The notes below the pieces were generated by a model. The model was not told the DNA's origin and searched no databases. It saw only the letters and a list, made by a program, of their open reading frames with translations. A stretch of DNA of 64,000 nucleotides from Clostridia bacterium. GTDB taxonomy: Bacteria > Bacillota > Clostridia > TANB77 > CAG-508. The DNA is taken from positions 1-64,000 of the forward strand of contig CAAEUE010000014.1 in assembly GCA_900759015.1 (NCBI GenBank). Reading direction: 5' to 3'. This document shows positions 9,611 to 18,506 of the stretch, piece by piece. Each line of letters begins with the position of its first letter. Position 1 is the first letter of the stretch. A program made the position numbers and the translations under genes.

Positions 9611-12223
9611 ATGTGGCATACTAAAAATATTAAAGAAATAGAAAAAGAACTTAGGACAAATATTAAAACAGGATTAGGGGATAAAGATGTACAAATAAGG
9701 CAAGATGAGTTTGGAAAGAACAAAATAGAAGAGGGAAAAAAGGAAAGCCTGCTTGTCAAATTTTTAAACCAGTTTAAAGATTTTATGATAATAATTTTAA
9801 TTATTGCAGCAATTATATCTGCTGTTGTAAGTTATTTAGAAGGGACAGGCGATTATTTTGATTCTATAATAATTATTGCTATAGTTGTGTTTAATGGAAT
9901 AATGGGGTTAATTCAAGAAGCAAAAGCAGAAAAATCTATAGAGGCATTAAAGAAAATGTCTGCACCTGTAGCGAAAGTTAGAAGAAATGGAAAGGTACTT
10001 ACTGTAAATGGCGAAGATATAGTACCAGGTGATATCGTTATTTTAGAAACAGGTTGTTATGTTCCAGCAGATATTAGATTAATAAATACATATAATTTAA
10101 AAGTAGAAGAGTCTAGTCTAACAGGAGAAACAGAGTCAGTAGAAAAAGATGAAAATGCAGTATTTAATGACCAAAAAATTCCTCTAGGGGATATGAAAAA
10201 TATGGCTTTTGCAGGCACAGCAGTAGTAAATGGACATGCAGAAGGAATAGTAACTAATATAGGAATGAATACAGAAGTTGGCAAAATTGCGAGTATGATA
10301 ATAACAAATGAATCTCCAACAACACCTATCCAAAAAAAATTAGAAGAAGTTGGAAAAGTATTGGGAATAGCATGTATTGCAATTTGTGCATTAATATTTG
10401 TGATAGGTGTAATAAAGAAAATCTCTGCTGTAGAGATGTTTATGACTTCAGTTGGATTAGCTGTTGCTGCAATTCCAGAAGGTTTACCGGCAATTGTAAC
10501 AATTATTCTTTCTATTGCAGTTACAAAAATGGCAAAGAGAAATGCAATAATAAGAAAACTACCTGCAGTTGAAACATTAGGAAGTAGCAAAGTAATTTGT
10601 TCAGACAAAACAGGAACACTTACAGAAAATAATATGAAGGTAGTAGAGATTATAGGAGATAAAAATAAAATCTTAGAATATGGAGCATTATGCTGTAACT
10701 GTGAAATAAATGGGGGAGTAGTAGAAGGTGAGCCTACAGAGGTTGCAATAGTAAAAGAAGCGGTTAAAGAAAAACAAAATAAAGTATTACCACGAATTTG
10801 CGAGATTCCATTTGACTCTAATAGAAAATTAATGACAACAGTTAACGAATTAGAAAATGGAAAGTATAGAATTATAACAAAGGGAGCTCCAGAAATATTA
10901 TTAGGTATTTGCGACTATTACGAAGAAAACAATACTGTACATGATATGAATAGTACATTTTTAAGTAAGATAAAAAATAAAAATGAAAAAATGGCAGAAA
11001 AGGCGTTAAGGGTATTAGGAGTTGCATATTTAGATGTAGATATAATGCCAAAAGAAATATCACCAGATTTTTTAGAAAAAGGACTAATTTTTGTAGGTTT
11101 AATTGGAATGATTGATCCACCAAGAAAAGGCGTAAAAGAAGCAGTTTTAGCTTGTAGAAGAGCAGGTATAAAAACTGTAATGATTACAGGAGATCACATT
11201 ACAACTGCTAAAGCCATTGCAAAAGATTTAGAGATATTAAGAGGAAGAGAATTAGCAATAACTGGCCAAGAGTTAGATAAAATTCCGGACAGTAAATTAG
11301 AAAAAGATATAATGAATTATTCTGTATTCGCAAGAGTCACACCTGAGCATAAAGTAAGAATTGTTAAAGCTTTTCAAAAAACTGGAGCAGTTGTTGCAAT
11401 GACAGGTGATGGTGTAAATGATGCACCTGCACTAAAAAAATCTGATATAGGAATTGCAATGGGACGTAAAGGAACTGATGTAGCTAAAAATGCAGCAGAC
11501 ATGATTTTAAATGATGACAATTTTGTTACTATTGTAGATGCTGTAAAGCAAGGAAGAAATATTTTTGATAATATTAAAAAAGCTATACATTTCCTAATAG
11601 CAACAAATATTGGAGAGATAGTTACAATATTTGTAGGATTATTACTGGGAGTAAAATCTCCATTGCTTGCAATACAATTATTATGGGTAAATTTAGTTAC
11701 AGATTCTTTACCAGCTATAGCATTAGGATTAGAACCACCAGAAAAAAATATAATGAATAGACCACCAAGAGATGCAAAAAAGAGTATATTTGCAGATGGG
11801 CTAATGGGAAAAATAGTAGTAGAAGGTTTTATGATTGGAATGTTTACAATTTTAGCATTTTTCATAGGAAATAAATATTATGGAATAGAAGTAGCAAGAA
11901 CAATGGCATTTATAAGTTTAGGAATGTTAGAATTAATACACAGCTTTAATGTAAAGAGTGAAGAGTCAATATTTAAAGTTGGGTTGTTTGAAAATAAATA
12001 TTTATTGGGAGCATTTGTATTAGGAACAGTATTACAATTAGGTATAATATTTGTACCAAGTTTAGCCGAAGTATTTAAACTAACACAGCTAAATACTACA
12101 CAATGGTTAATAACTATAGCAATTTCTATAGCCCCAATAATTATAGTAGAGATTCAAAAGAAATTTAATGAATTAAAATTTGGAAAAGTTATATATGATT
12201 ATAAAACACGTCAAGAAATATAA
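9611..12223 (+). CDS. Calcium-type P-type ATPase (P2A)
   Basis: This 870-residue cation pump probably exports Ca2+ using ATP. It has an N-terminal cation-ATPase domain and the actuator loop LTGETES. The M4 ion-binding motif reads AAIPEGLPA. The phosphorylated aspartate is in CSDKTGTLTENN at about residue 332. The hinge motif is TGDGVNDAPALKKSDIG, and the M6 motif NLVTDSLPAIALGLEPPE matches SERCA-like pumps. About ten membrane segments are visible, which is the normal complement. AAAGGAG precedes the ATG. No terminator is obvious before the downstream Ppx-like gene 110 nt away, so the two may be cotranscribed. Confidence 0.93.
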   Translation: MWHTKNIKEIEKELRTNIKTGLGDKDVQIRQDEFGKNKIEEGKKESLLVKFLNQFKDFMIIILIIAAIISAVVSYLEGTGDYFDSIIIIAIVVFNGIMGLIQEAKAEKSIEALKKMSAPVAKVRRNGKVLTVNGEDIVPGDIVILETGCYVPADIRLINTYNLKVEESSLTGETESVEKDENAVFNDQKIPLGDMKNMAFAGTAVVNGHAEGIVTNIGMNTEVGKIASMIITNESPTTPIQKKLEEVGKVLGIACIAICALIFVIGVIKKISAVEMFMTSVGLAVAAIPEGLPAIVTIILSIAVTKMAKRNAIIRKLPAVETLGSSKVICSDKTGTLTENNMKVVEIIGDKNKILEYGALCCNCEINGGVVEGEPTEVAIVKEAVKEKQNKVLPRICEIPFDSNRKLMTTVNELENGKYRIITKGAPEILLGICDYYEENNTVHDMNSTFLSKIKNKNEKMAEKALRVLGVAYLDVDIMPKEISPDFLEKGLIFVGLIGMIDPPRKGVKEAVLACRRAGIKTVMITGDHITTAKAIAKDLEILRGRELAITGQELDKIPDSKLEKDIMNYSVFARVTPEHKVRIVKAFQKTGAVVAMTGDGVNDAPALKKSDIGIAMGRKGTDVAKNAADMILNDDNFVTIVDAVKQGRNIFDNIKKAIHFLIATNIGEIVTIFVGLLLGVKSPLLAIQLLWVNLVTDSLPAIALGLEPPEKNIMNRPPRDAKKSIFADGLMGKIVVEGFMIGMFTILAFFIGNKYYGIEVARTMAFISLGMLELIHSFNVKSEESIFKVGLFENKYLLGAFVLGTVLQLGIIFVPSLAEVFKLTQLNTTQWLITIAISIAPIIIVEIQKKFNELKFGKVIYDYKTRQEI

Positions 12224-12333
12224 AAATAGTAATATGAGATTGTAAAAAAGATATGGATATGATAAATTTATATAAATTAATCAAAATATAAAAGAGTTAA
12301 AACTATTATTTATGTATGGAGGAAAATATTATA

Positions 12334-13887
12334 GTGGAAGAAATAATAATTGATATAGGATCTGGAAATATAAAAGCATATTCTATAAATATAATGAAAG
12401 AAATAAAAAAAATATATATAAAAAATATAATGTTTAAGAAAAATGCTTCAAGAGAAAAAGGAATTGCAGAAGAAGATGAAAAAGAATTAATTAATGCAAT
12501 AAAAGAAATTAAAAATCGTAATATGGGTATACCAATCTATGCATATGCAACAAGTATTTTTAGAATTATAAATAAAGAAAAATTAGAAGAATTACAAATA
12601 AAAATAATGGAAGCAACAGGAGTAAAGATTAATGTGATTTCACAACAAGAAGAAGAGGAATATATGGCAAAAGCAGTAGGTAATATATGTGAGTTAGATG
12701 AACCATATTTAGTATGTTGTGTTGGTGGTAGTTCAACAGAGATGATTGTAATGCAACAGGGAAAAATAATTGAACAATTAACAGAAGAATTTGCAACAGG
12801 TGATATGCTAAAAAAATTTCCACAGATTGCAGAGGATAAACCCAATATTAATATAGAAGATATGTACAAATACATAAAAGAAAATTTCAAGATATTGCCA
12901 AAAACTAAATGTAGATATGCTATATTTACAGGTTTTCATTTAATGTATAACACTGTGGCAGAAAATAAAATGAATAAAAATAATTTTTTTGCAAGAAAAG
13001 ATATACCATATTATTTAACAGTAGATCAATTTAATAATAATAATGAAGAATTAATAAAAACAAGAAGTTTAAACAGTTTAAAGGAAAAATATCCAGAAAA
13101 TCCTAGTTTTATGAATGGGGTAAGAGGAGCTAATACAATTGTAAGTTATATATTAGAACAAGTTGGAGCAGAATTTTATTTTCCTACAAATTTGAATATG
13201 ATTAATGGAATTGTTGAGAAATTACAAGAAAAAGAACTAATTAAAAAATTATGGGATTATATGAAATGTAATCAAAAAATTGAAAAAGCAGATTGCATTA
13301 TAGGACTAGGTTGTGAGGATCTAAATATAGCAAAGGTTTCAGTAGATTTGTATTTCAAAGGATATGCTGATAAAATAATTTTTTCAGGGGGATTAGGAAA
13401 AGTAACAAGAAATATTTGGAAAGAACCAGAAGCGAATAAATTTGCTGAATATGCAATCGAAAAGGGTGTTCCGAAAGAAAAAATTTATATAGAAAATGAA
13501 TCAACCAATACAGGTGATAATTTTAGATTTACAAAAGAGCTAATAAAACAAAAAGGATTAAATATCAATACTTGTATAGTAGTTTGTAAACCTTATGTTG
13601 AAAAAAGAGTAGAGGCAACTTTAAAGAAAATAATGCCAGAATATACTGGAATAGTTACATCTCAAGATATAGATTTTGAACAATATTGTAATCAGTATGA
13701 AAATGAAATAGGAAATAGAAACGAAGTAATAGAAGATCTAGTTGGCTCTGTTGAGAGAATGAAAGTGTTTGCTGAAAGAGGTTGGCAAGCAAAAATGGAT
13801 ATTCCAAATACTATATGGCAAGCATACGAAGATTTGGTAAAAATGGGATATGATAAATATTATACAAAAAAACATAAAGAATTATGA
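12334..13887 (+). CDS. Ppx/GppA-like domain fused to DUF218 domain
   Basis: This protein of about 517 residues joins two families that are normally separate. Residues 1-310 look like the actin-fold Ppx/GppA exopolyphosphatase family: IIDIGSGNIKAY at the N-terminus (phosphate loop 1) and CCVGGSSTEMIVMQ (phosphate loop 2). Residues 320-490 look like DUF218 (YdcF/SanA/ElyC), with ADCIIGLGCEDLN, IIFSGGLG and the hallmark ENESTNTGDNFRFT. DUF218 proteins are usually linked to envelope or small-molecule metabolism; the chemistry is not settled. The start is most likely the GTG at 12334, because GGAGG lies just upstream. The ATG at 12316 contains that GGAGG and has no site of its own. The polyphosphatase function is inferred only. 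Confidence 0.8.
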   Translation: MEEIIIDIGSGNIKAYSINIMKEIKKIYIKNIMFKKNASREKGIAEEDEKELINAIKEIKNRNMGIPIYAYATSIFRIINKEKLEELQIKIMEATGVKINVISQQEEEEYMAKAVGNICELDEPYLVCCVGGSSTEMIVMQQGKIIEQLTEEFATGDMLKKFPQIAEDKPNINIEDMYKYIKENFKILPKTKCRYAIFTGFHLMYNTVAENKMNKNNFFARKDIPYYLTVDQFNNNNEELIKTRSLNSLKEKYPENPSFMNGVRGANTIVSYILEQVGAEFYFPTNLNMINGIVEKLQEKELIKKLWDYMKCNQKIEKADCIIGLGCEDLNIAKVSVDLYFKGYADKIIFSGGLGKVTRNIWKEPEANKFAEYAIEKGVPKEKIYIENESTNTGDNFRFTKELIKQKGLNINTCIVVCKPYVEKRVEATLKKIMPEYTGIVTSQDIDFEQYCNQYENEIGNRNEVIEDLVGSVERMKVFAERGWQAKMDIPNTIWQAYEDLVKMGYDKYYTKKHKEL

Positions 13888-13891
13888 TAGA

Positions 13892-13922
13892 AAAAAACAA
13901 GTCCATATTGGGCTTGTTTTTT
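13892..13922. terminator. Bidirectional terminator
   Basis: AAAAAACAAGtCC-atatt-GGgCTTGTTTTTT lies between convergent genes; A-tract and T-tract flank both sides. Confidence 0.85.
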
Positions 13923-13943
13923 CGTTATAGATAAAATATTTCT

Positions 13944-16259
13944 TTATTGGTTAGTTCCATCATTTTCTGTGGATAAAGTTAATTTTATAATCGTTCCTTC
14001 CTCAACAGCAGTATCTACCATTATACTTTGACTTATAACTGTTCCAGAGCCCTCTGTTGTAATGTTTAAATTGTTTGCTTTTGCCATATTTTCTGCTTGA
14101 GCTAAAGTTTTATCTTTAAAATCTGGAACCTTTACAGAAACTCTTGTATCGTTTTCTTCTGTATATAAAACTATAATAGAGTTCTTTGGAATACTAGATC
14201 CAGGCTTTGGGGTTTGGTCTGTTACTAGAGTAGAATTTTTATCGCCACTAATATTTACTTTTGTAGTAAATCCAGCTTGTTTTAATATTTTTTCTGCTTC
14301 TGTAACTGTTTTATTTCTAATATCAGGAACTGTTGCATAACTTGTATCTTCTTCTACAGTATCTGTAGAAGTTTGAGCATTACTAGAAGTTAAACCTAAA
14401 TAAGGTAATATTTCAGATAACATTTGTGAAACTACAGGTCCACAAACTTGACCACCTTGGTGACTACCTTCCTTATTAGGATTTGGATTATGTACAGCAA
14501 TTAATAAACATATCTCTGGTTTTTCTGTAGGAGCAATTGCAACATATGATGCAATATAACCTTCATCTTCACGTCCTGCTTGTGGCTCTGATGTACCAGT
14601 TTTTCCGCCTATAGAATATCCTTCAACTTTAGCAAGTCTACCAGAACCATCATCTACAACTGATTTCATTAAATTTCTCATTCTTTCAGAAGTAGATTTA
14701 GAAATTACTTGTCTTACTTGAACTGGCTCGATATCTGTAGTAGTACCAGTCTCAGGATTTATAATTTGTTTTACAATTCTTGGTTTCATTAAAATTCCGT
14801 CATTTGCAATTGCAGAAACTGCAGAAACTAATTGAATTGGTGTAATTGTAAATCTTTGCCCAAAAGACATTGTAGCTAGTTCTACATCTTTAACATCTTC
14901 TAAATCCCAATATGTACTACTAGCTTCTTGTGGTAATTCTATGCCAGTTTTATCAAAAAATCCAAATGCTTGGTAATATTTATATAAAGTTTCAGCACCA
15001 ATACGCCTACCTAATTGTATTAAAGAAGGATTACATGAAACTTGTAAGGCTTGTCTTAAAGTTTTTGGTCCTTTATGAGCTTGAGTCCAACAACTAATAG
15101 TTCTATCTGCTACTTCGATAGAACCATTACAATAAAAATCATTAGGAACATCTTCACTAGTAATATTTTCTTCTAATGCTGTAGCAGCAGTTATTAACTT
15201 GTATGGAGAACCAGGTTCATAAGGTGAAGATACTACATTGTTTTTCCACATATTATATAGTGCATCAGATTGCGCAGTAGAATCTAAAGTATCCCATGTA
15301 GCCTTTAATTCTTCTGTATTAGGCTCGAAAGGAGTATTAAGATTATAATCTGGATAGCAAGCCATTCCCAAAATATCACCAGTACTAGGAGCCATTGCTA
15401 CTACTGTGCCACTATCTGCATGGTTTTCTTCAACTGCTTGTTTTAAATATTTTTCTAATACAGTTTGAATATAATAATCTATAGTTAAAACAATATCACT
15501 ACCGTTTTCGGCAGGAATATAAGTTTGGTTACTATCTGGAATTTCTTCTTGAATAGCATCTGTTGATGTTGTTATTTTACCGGGAGTACCCTGAAGAACA
15601 CTATTCCAGCTATCTTCTATTCCTTGAATACCAGTATTATCTGTTCCACAGAATCCTATTAGGTTAGATGCTAAATTGTTATATGGATATACTCTTTTCG
15701 TATCTTCATCAATATTAATACCAGTACTTATTTTTTCTGTTTCCATCCATTCCTTTAATTTATCTATTTTATCTTTATCAACTTTTTTTGCTATTGTTTG
15801 AACATTAGAAGTACTATTAACTTTTTCTAATGTTTCATTATAATCTAGTTCAAAAATTTCAGAAAATGCTTTAGCAACCTTTTCTTTTTTGGCTTTAGTT
15901 TCTTCATCATTAGATCCAACTATTTTTTTAGGATTAATAGTTACAGTATCTGTTGGAGTACTTATTGCTAAGGTTTTACCTGTAGAATCATATATTGTAC
16001 CTCTGCTAGTACTTATGATTTGGTCCGTAGTTTGTTGATTATAAGCTTGTTCTTTTAAATCTGAACCTTGAACAAATTGTAACCAAATAAGTCTAATAAT
16101 TAAAAGTAAAAATATTATTAGTAAAGAAGCTAGTACAATTCTAAACTTTTTAACAGCTAATAAATTAGTAGAAAATTCATTATTAGCGGATTTATATAAT
16201 TTATTATTACTTTTTTTTGTCTTGGGTAAATTAAATTTATTATTATTTTTTTTCTTCAT
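13944..16259 (-). CDS. SpoVD/FtsI-type penicillin-binding protein with two PASTA domains
   Basis: This class B penicillin-binding transpeptidase of about 771 residues crosslinks peptidoglycan during division or sporulation. A lysine-rich cytoplasmic tail is followed by one transmembrane anchor (about residues 40-60) and a PBP dimerisation domain. In the transpeptidase domain the nucleophile motif SxxK reads PGSPYK (about residue 350), SxN reads SCN (about 406) and KTG reads GGKTGTSEP (about 552). Two C-terminal PASTA repeats occupy about 640-770. The PASTA tail and overall layout suit SpoVD or PBP2x; I cannot separate division from sporulation roles. The start at 16259 has GAGGTGAT upstream; an earlier ATG at 16295 would start inside the repeat element. 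No mraW/ftsL or mur genes are adjacent, which is unusual for this class. Confidence 0.9.
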   Translation of the reverse strand: MKKKNNNKFNLPKTKKSNNKLYKSANNEFSTNLLAVKKFRIVLASLLIIFLLLIIRLIWLQFVQGSDLKEQAYNQQTTDQIISTSRGTIYDSTGKTLAISTPTDTVTINPKKIVGSNDEETKAKKEKVAKAFSEIFELDYNETLEKVNSTSNVQTIAKKVDKDKIDKLKEWMETEKISTGINIDEDTKRVYPYNNLASNLIGFCGTDNTGIQGIEDSWNSVLQGTPGKITTSTDAIQEEIPDSNQTYIPAENGSDIVLTIDYYIQTVLEKYLKQAVEENHADSGTVVAMAPSTGDILGMACYPDYNLNTPFEPNTEELKATWDTLDSTAQSDALYNMWKNNVVSSPYEPGSPYKLITAATALEENITSEDVPNDFYCNGSIEVADRTISCWTQAHKGPKTLRQALQVSCNPSLIQLGRRIGAETLYKYYQAFGFFDKTGIELPQEASSTYWDLEDVKDVELATMSFGQRFTITPIQLVSAVSAIANDGILMKPRIVKQIINPETGTTTDIEPVQVRQVISKSTSERMRNLMKSVVDDGSGRLAKVEGYSIGGKTGTSEPQAGREDEGYIASYVAIAPTEKPEICLLIAVHNPNPNKEGSHQGGQVCGPVVSQMLSEILPYLGLTSSNAQTSTDTVEEDTSYATVPDIRNKTVTEAEKILKQAGFTTKVNISGDKNSTLVTDQTPKPGSSIPKNSIIVLYTEENDTRVSVKVPDFKDKTLAQAENMAKANNLNITTEGSGTVISQSIMVDTAVEEGTIIKLTLSTENDGTNQ

Positions 16260-16281
16260 CTGCATCACCTCAAAATGATAG

Positions 16282-16336
16282 GGGGTTGGGGACATTCCCT
16301 AATAGGGATTGAGGGACGTTCCTAGAATCCCTATTA
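16282..16336. repeat. GGGACGTTCC-family intergenic element
   Basis: AGGGATT (from 16304) and AATCCCT (to 16332) bracket GAGGGACGTTCCTAG. A degenerate half copy (TTGGGGACATTCCCT) precedes it. The element sits between the divergent PBP and ksgA genes. Confidence 0.8.
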
Positions 16337-16408
16337 TAAAATACTGCATATATTGTATATTAAGTGTGTTTTAAAATCAATAAAATCACAGATTTTTCAC
16401 AAAAGAAT

Positions 16409-16438
16409 TTGACATAATTAACTTAAGCTTGCTATAAT
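16409..16438 (+). promoter_or_regulatory. Predicted sigma-A promoter of ksgA
   Basis: Consensus TTGACA (16409-16414) and TATAAT (16433-16438) with 18-nt spacing, 52 nt before the ksgA ATG. Confidence 0.8.
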
Positions 16439-16490
16439 TAAAAAGTGTATAAATAGTGCATAACGCACGATAAAAAGGTTAGGAGATATT

Positions 16491-17345
16491 ATGAATTTAT
16501 ATGAAGAAACAAAATTTTTAATGGATAAATATAATATTAAAGCTAATAAAAATCTTGGACAAAACTTTTTAGTAGATGAAAACGTCATAGAGACAGCTAT
16601 AGAAAAATCAAATATAAATGAAGAGGATTTAGTTATAGAAATAGGTCCAGGTCTTGGGACTCTTACAAAATATTTATTAGAAAATGCAGGAAGAGTTATA
16701 TGTGTAGAATTAGATAAAAGAATGATAAAAATATTAGAAGAAAGATTTTTTCTTTATAAAAATTTTGAAGTGATTAATAATGACATATTAAAAGTAGATT
16801 TAAATGAAATTATTAAACAAGCAAAAGAAAAATATAATTTAAAAAATGCCAAAATCGTTGCTAATTTACCATACTATATTACTACTCCAATAATAATGAA
16901 GTTATTAGAAAGCAAGATAGATATTACAAGTATAACTGTAATGATTCAAAAAGAAGTAGCAGACCGTTTAGCAGAAGTTCCAGGAGGAAAAAATACTGGA
17001 GCTATAACATATACTGTGTATTATTATGGTGAGACAGAAAAGTTATTAGAAGTTCCAAAAAGTTCTTTTATTCCAGAACCTTCTGTTACATCAGAAGTAA
17101 TAAAGATAAATATTAGAAAAGAACCTCCGGTAAAAGTACAAAATGAAGAAAGATTTTTTAAACTAATAAAAGTAGCCTTCTTACAAAGAAGAAAAACATT
17201 ATTAAATTCGTTAACTAATAATGGAATATCAAACAAAGAGGAACTAACGCAGCTACTAAAAAAAATAAATATAGATGAAAAAATAAGAAGTGAAAAGCTA
17301 ACAATAGACCAATTTGCAGAGATTTCTAACAGTCTTAATGCATAA
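16491..17345 (+). CDS. ksgA: 16S rRNA dimethyladenosine transferase
   Basis: KsgA (RsmA) dimethylates two adjacent adenines in helix 45 of 16S rRNA during 30S maturation, using S-adenosylmethionine. The 284-residue length is normal. Visible motifs are NLGQNFLVDENV at the N-terminus, the SAM loop EIGPGLGTLT (about 52-61) and the catalytic NLPYYITTPI (about 126-135). The C-terminal helical domain has FLQRRKTLLNSL. AGGAGATATT precedes the ATG. A separate promoter lies before the sortase gene downstream. Confidence 0.97.
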   Translation: MNLYEETKFLMDKYNIKANKNLGQNFLVDENVIETAIEKSNINEEDLVIEIGPGLGTLTKYLLENAGRVICVELDKRMIKILEERFFLYKNFEVINNDILKVDLNEIIKQAKEKYNLKNAKIVANLPYYITTPIIMKLLESKIDITSITVMIQKEVADRLAEVPGGKNTGAITYTVYYYGETEKLLEVPKSSFIPEPSVTSEVIKINIRKEPPVKVQNEERFFKLIKVAFLQRRKTLLNSLTNNGISNKEELTQLLKKINIDEKIRSEKLTIDQFAEISNSLNA

Positions 17346-17353
17346 ATTTGTTA

Positions 17354-17382
17354 TTGCCAAAGATATATTAAAATGATATAAT
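17354..17382 (+). promoter_or_regulatory. Predicted promoter of the sortase gene
   Basis: TTGCCA (17354-17359), 17-nt spacer, TATAAT (17377-17382). An AAGGAGG site follows at about 17403. Confidence 0.65.
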
Positions 17383-17415
17383 ATGCTTGTAAAAAAGGAT
17401 AAGAAGGAGGTAAAC

Positions 17416-18159
17416 ATGAATCAAATTCTGGTTACAGAAAAATTATATATAACACCCGAAATAAAACGAAAAAAGAAGGTATATAAATTCGAATTTTTTA
17501 TTTCGCTTGTAGTAGTTTGTGTATTATCTTCTTATTACATATATGCAGAATATAATAAAAGTAGAGATGAGGCGGTTTCACAAGACATATTAGCACAAGC
17601 CAATATAGTTGGAGAAGACCAAACTACTAAACCTACAGATAAATTAGTAGTAATGCTTAATAATGATGTAAATACTGTAGGAACAGATGATGACTCAGCA
17701 ATCAATAATTTAGATGAAGAAACTAAAAGTGTTCTAGCAGAGGAATTCGTAACATCAGATGGTCAAGTATATACACCTATTGCAACAATTAGAATTCCTA
17801 AATTAAATATATATTATCCAATTCTTTCTGAAACAACAGAAGAATTATTAAAAAAAGCACCTACAAAATTTATGTATGGTGAGCCAAACGAGGTTGGAAA
17901 CTTTTGTATAGCTGGACACAATTATAGAAATAAAAAATTCTTTAGTAAAGTTCCAACATTAGAAAATGGTGATATTATCGAGATAACAGATAAAAAAGGA
18001 AGAACAGTAAAATACACAGTATATAATAAATATACTGTTACAGATGATGATATGTCACCAGTTAGTCAATTAACAAATGGTAGAAAAGATATTACATTAA
18101 TAACTTGTACGGATGATTCAAAAGAGAGAGTAATAGTAAAAGCAACAGAGGTGTTATAA
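17416..18159 (+). CDS. Sortase family transpeptidase
   Basis: Sortases cleave a sorting signal on exported proteins and attach them to the cell wall or to each other. This 247-residue protein has a basic cytoplasmic tail, one transmembrane segment (about residues 20-45) and an extracellular sortase domain. The catalytic His is in CIAGHNYRNKKFF, the Cys in TLITCTDD and the Arg a few residues later in ERVIVKA. The substrate is unknown: no LPXTG-bearing protein or pilin gene lies in the window. The subclass is uncertain (class D or E rather than SrtA). ATG 17416 with AAGGAGG seven nt upstream is preferred over the ATG at 17383. It overlaps the DUF951 gene by one base. Confidence 0.9.
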   Translation: MNQILVTEKLYITPEIKRKKKVYKFEFFISLVVVCVLSSYYIYAEYNKSRDEAVSQDILAQANIVGEDQTTKPTDKLVVMLNNDVNTVGTDDDSAINNLDEETKSVLAEEFVTSDGQVYTPIATIRIPKLNIYYPILSETTEELLKKAPTKFMYGEPNEVGNFCIAGHNYRNKKFFSKVPTLENGDIIEITDKKGRTVKYTVYNKYTVTDDDMSPVSQLTNGRKDITLITCTDDSKERVIVKATEVL

Positions 18160-18335
18160 TGGAATATAATGTAGGGGATATAGTAAGAACAAAAAAGCCA
18201 CATCCATGTGGAAGTAAATTATGGAAGATAACAAGAGTTGGCGTAGACTTTGGTTTAAAATGCGAAGGATGTGGACATTTTATATTAGTAGAAAGACAAA
18301 AAGCTTTAAAAATGATAACTAAGAAAATAAATTAA
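18159..18335 (+). CDS. DUF951 family small protein
   Basis: This 58-residue protein starts MEYNVGDIVRTKKPHPCGSK and continues with WKITRVGVDFGLKCEGCGH and a basic tail. This is the DUF951 family, widespread in Firmicutes, with conserved PHPCG and CEGCGH motifs that suggest zinc or nucleic-acid binding. Its function is unknown. The ATG overlaps the sortase stop by one base (TAATG), so translation is probably coupled. In many Firmicutes this gene neighbours ychF or parB; here it follows the sortase. A terminator follows directly. Confidence 0.9.
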   Translation: MEYNVGDIVRTKKPHPCGSKLWKITRVGVDFGLKCEGCGHFILVERQKALKMITKKIN

Positions 18336-18368
18336 GACTGCAATGTAAAAAATTGCAGTTTTTTTTTA
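18336..18368 (+). terminator. Rho-independent terminator after DUF951
   Basis: Stem ACTGCAAT / ATTGCAGT with a loop of about seven bases and then nine T residues. Confidence 0.85.
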
Positions 18369-18506
18369 TTGAAATGCAGAGGAAATGTGATAAAATAGCT
18401 ATAGCTTGTAAGTTGAGGCTTGCTTAAAATAATATTTTATTTAAGAAAGGATGATGCATAGTAAAAAAGCTGTAACTCGTTAACTTAGCATCGAAAGGAG
18501 TATGTT
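18369..18506 (+). promoter_or_regulatory. Promoter and structured leader of orphan gene 18507
   Basis: TTGAAA (18369-18374), 16-nt spacer and TAAAAT (18391-18396) preceded by TG (extended -10). The leader of about 105 nt contains GATGC (18453-18457) pairing with GCATC (18488-18492), which ends against the GAAAGGAG binding site. The same design (TGnTAAAAT promoter, hairpin, GAAAGGA) precedes orphan genes at 44359 and 45725. Confidence 0.55.

Noticed and set aside
10057..10608. 183-residue minus-strand ORF inside the Ca2+-ATPase
   Set aside because: It is fully antisense to a well-supported P-type ATPase and has no motif; it is an antisense shadow of the coding sequence.
12316..12333. Upstream ATG start of the Ppx-DUF218 gene
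   Set aside because: Its GGAGG is inside the codon run and better serves the GTG at 12334.
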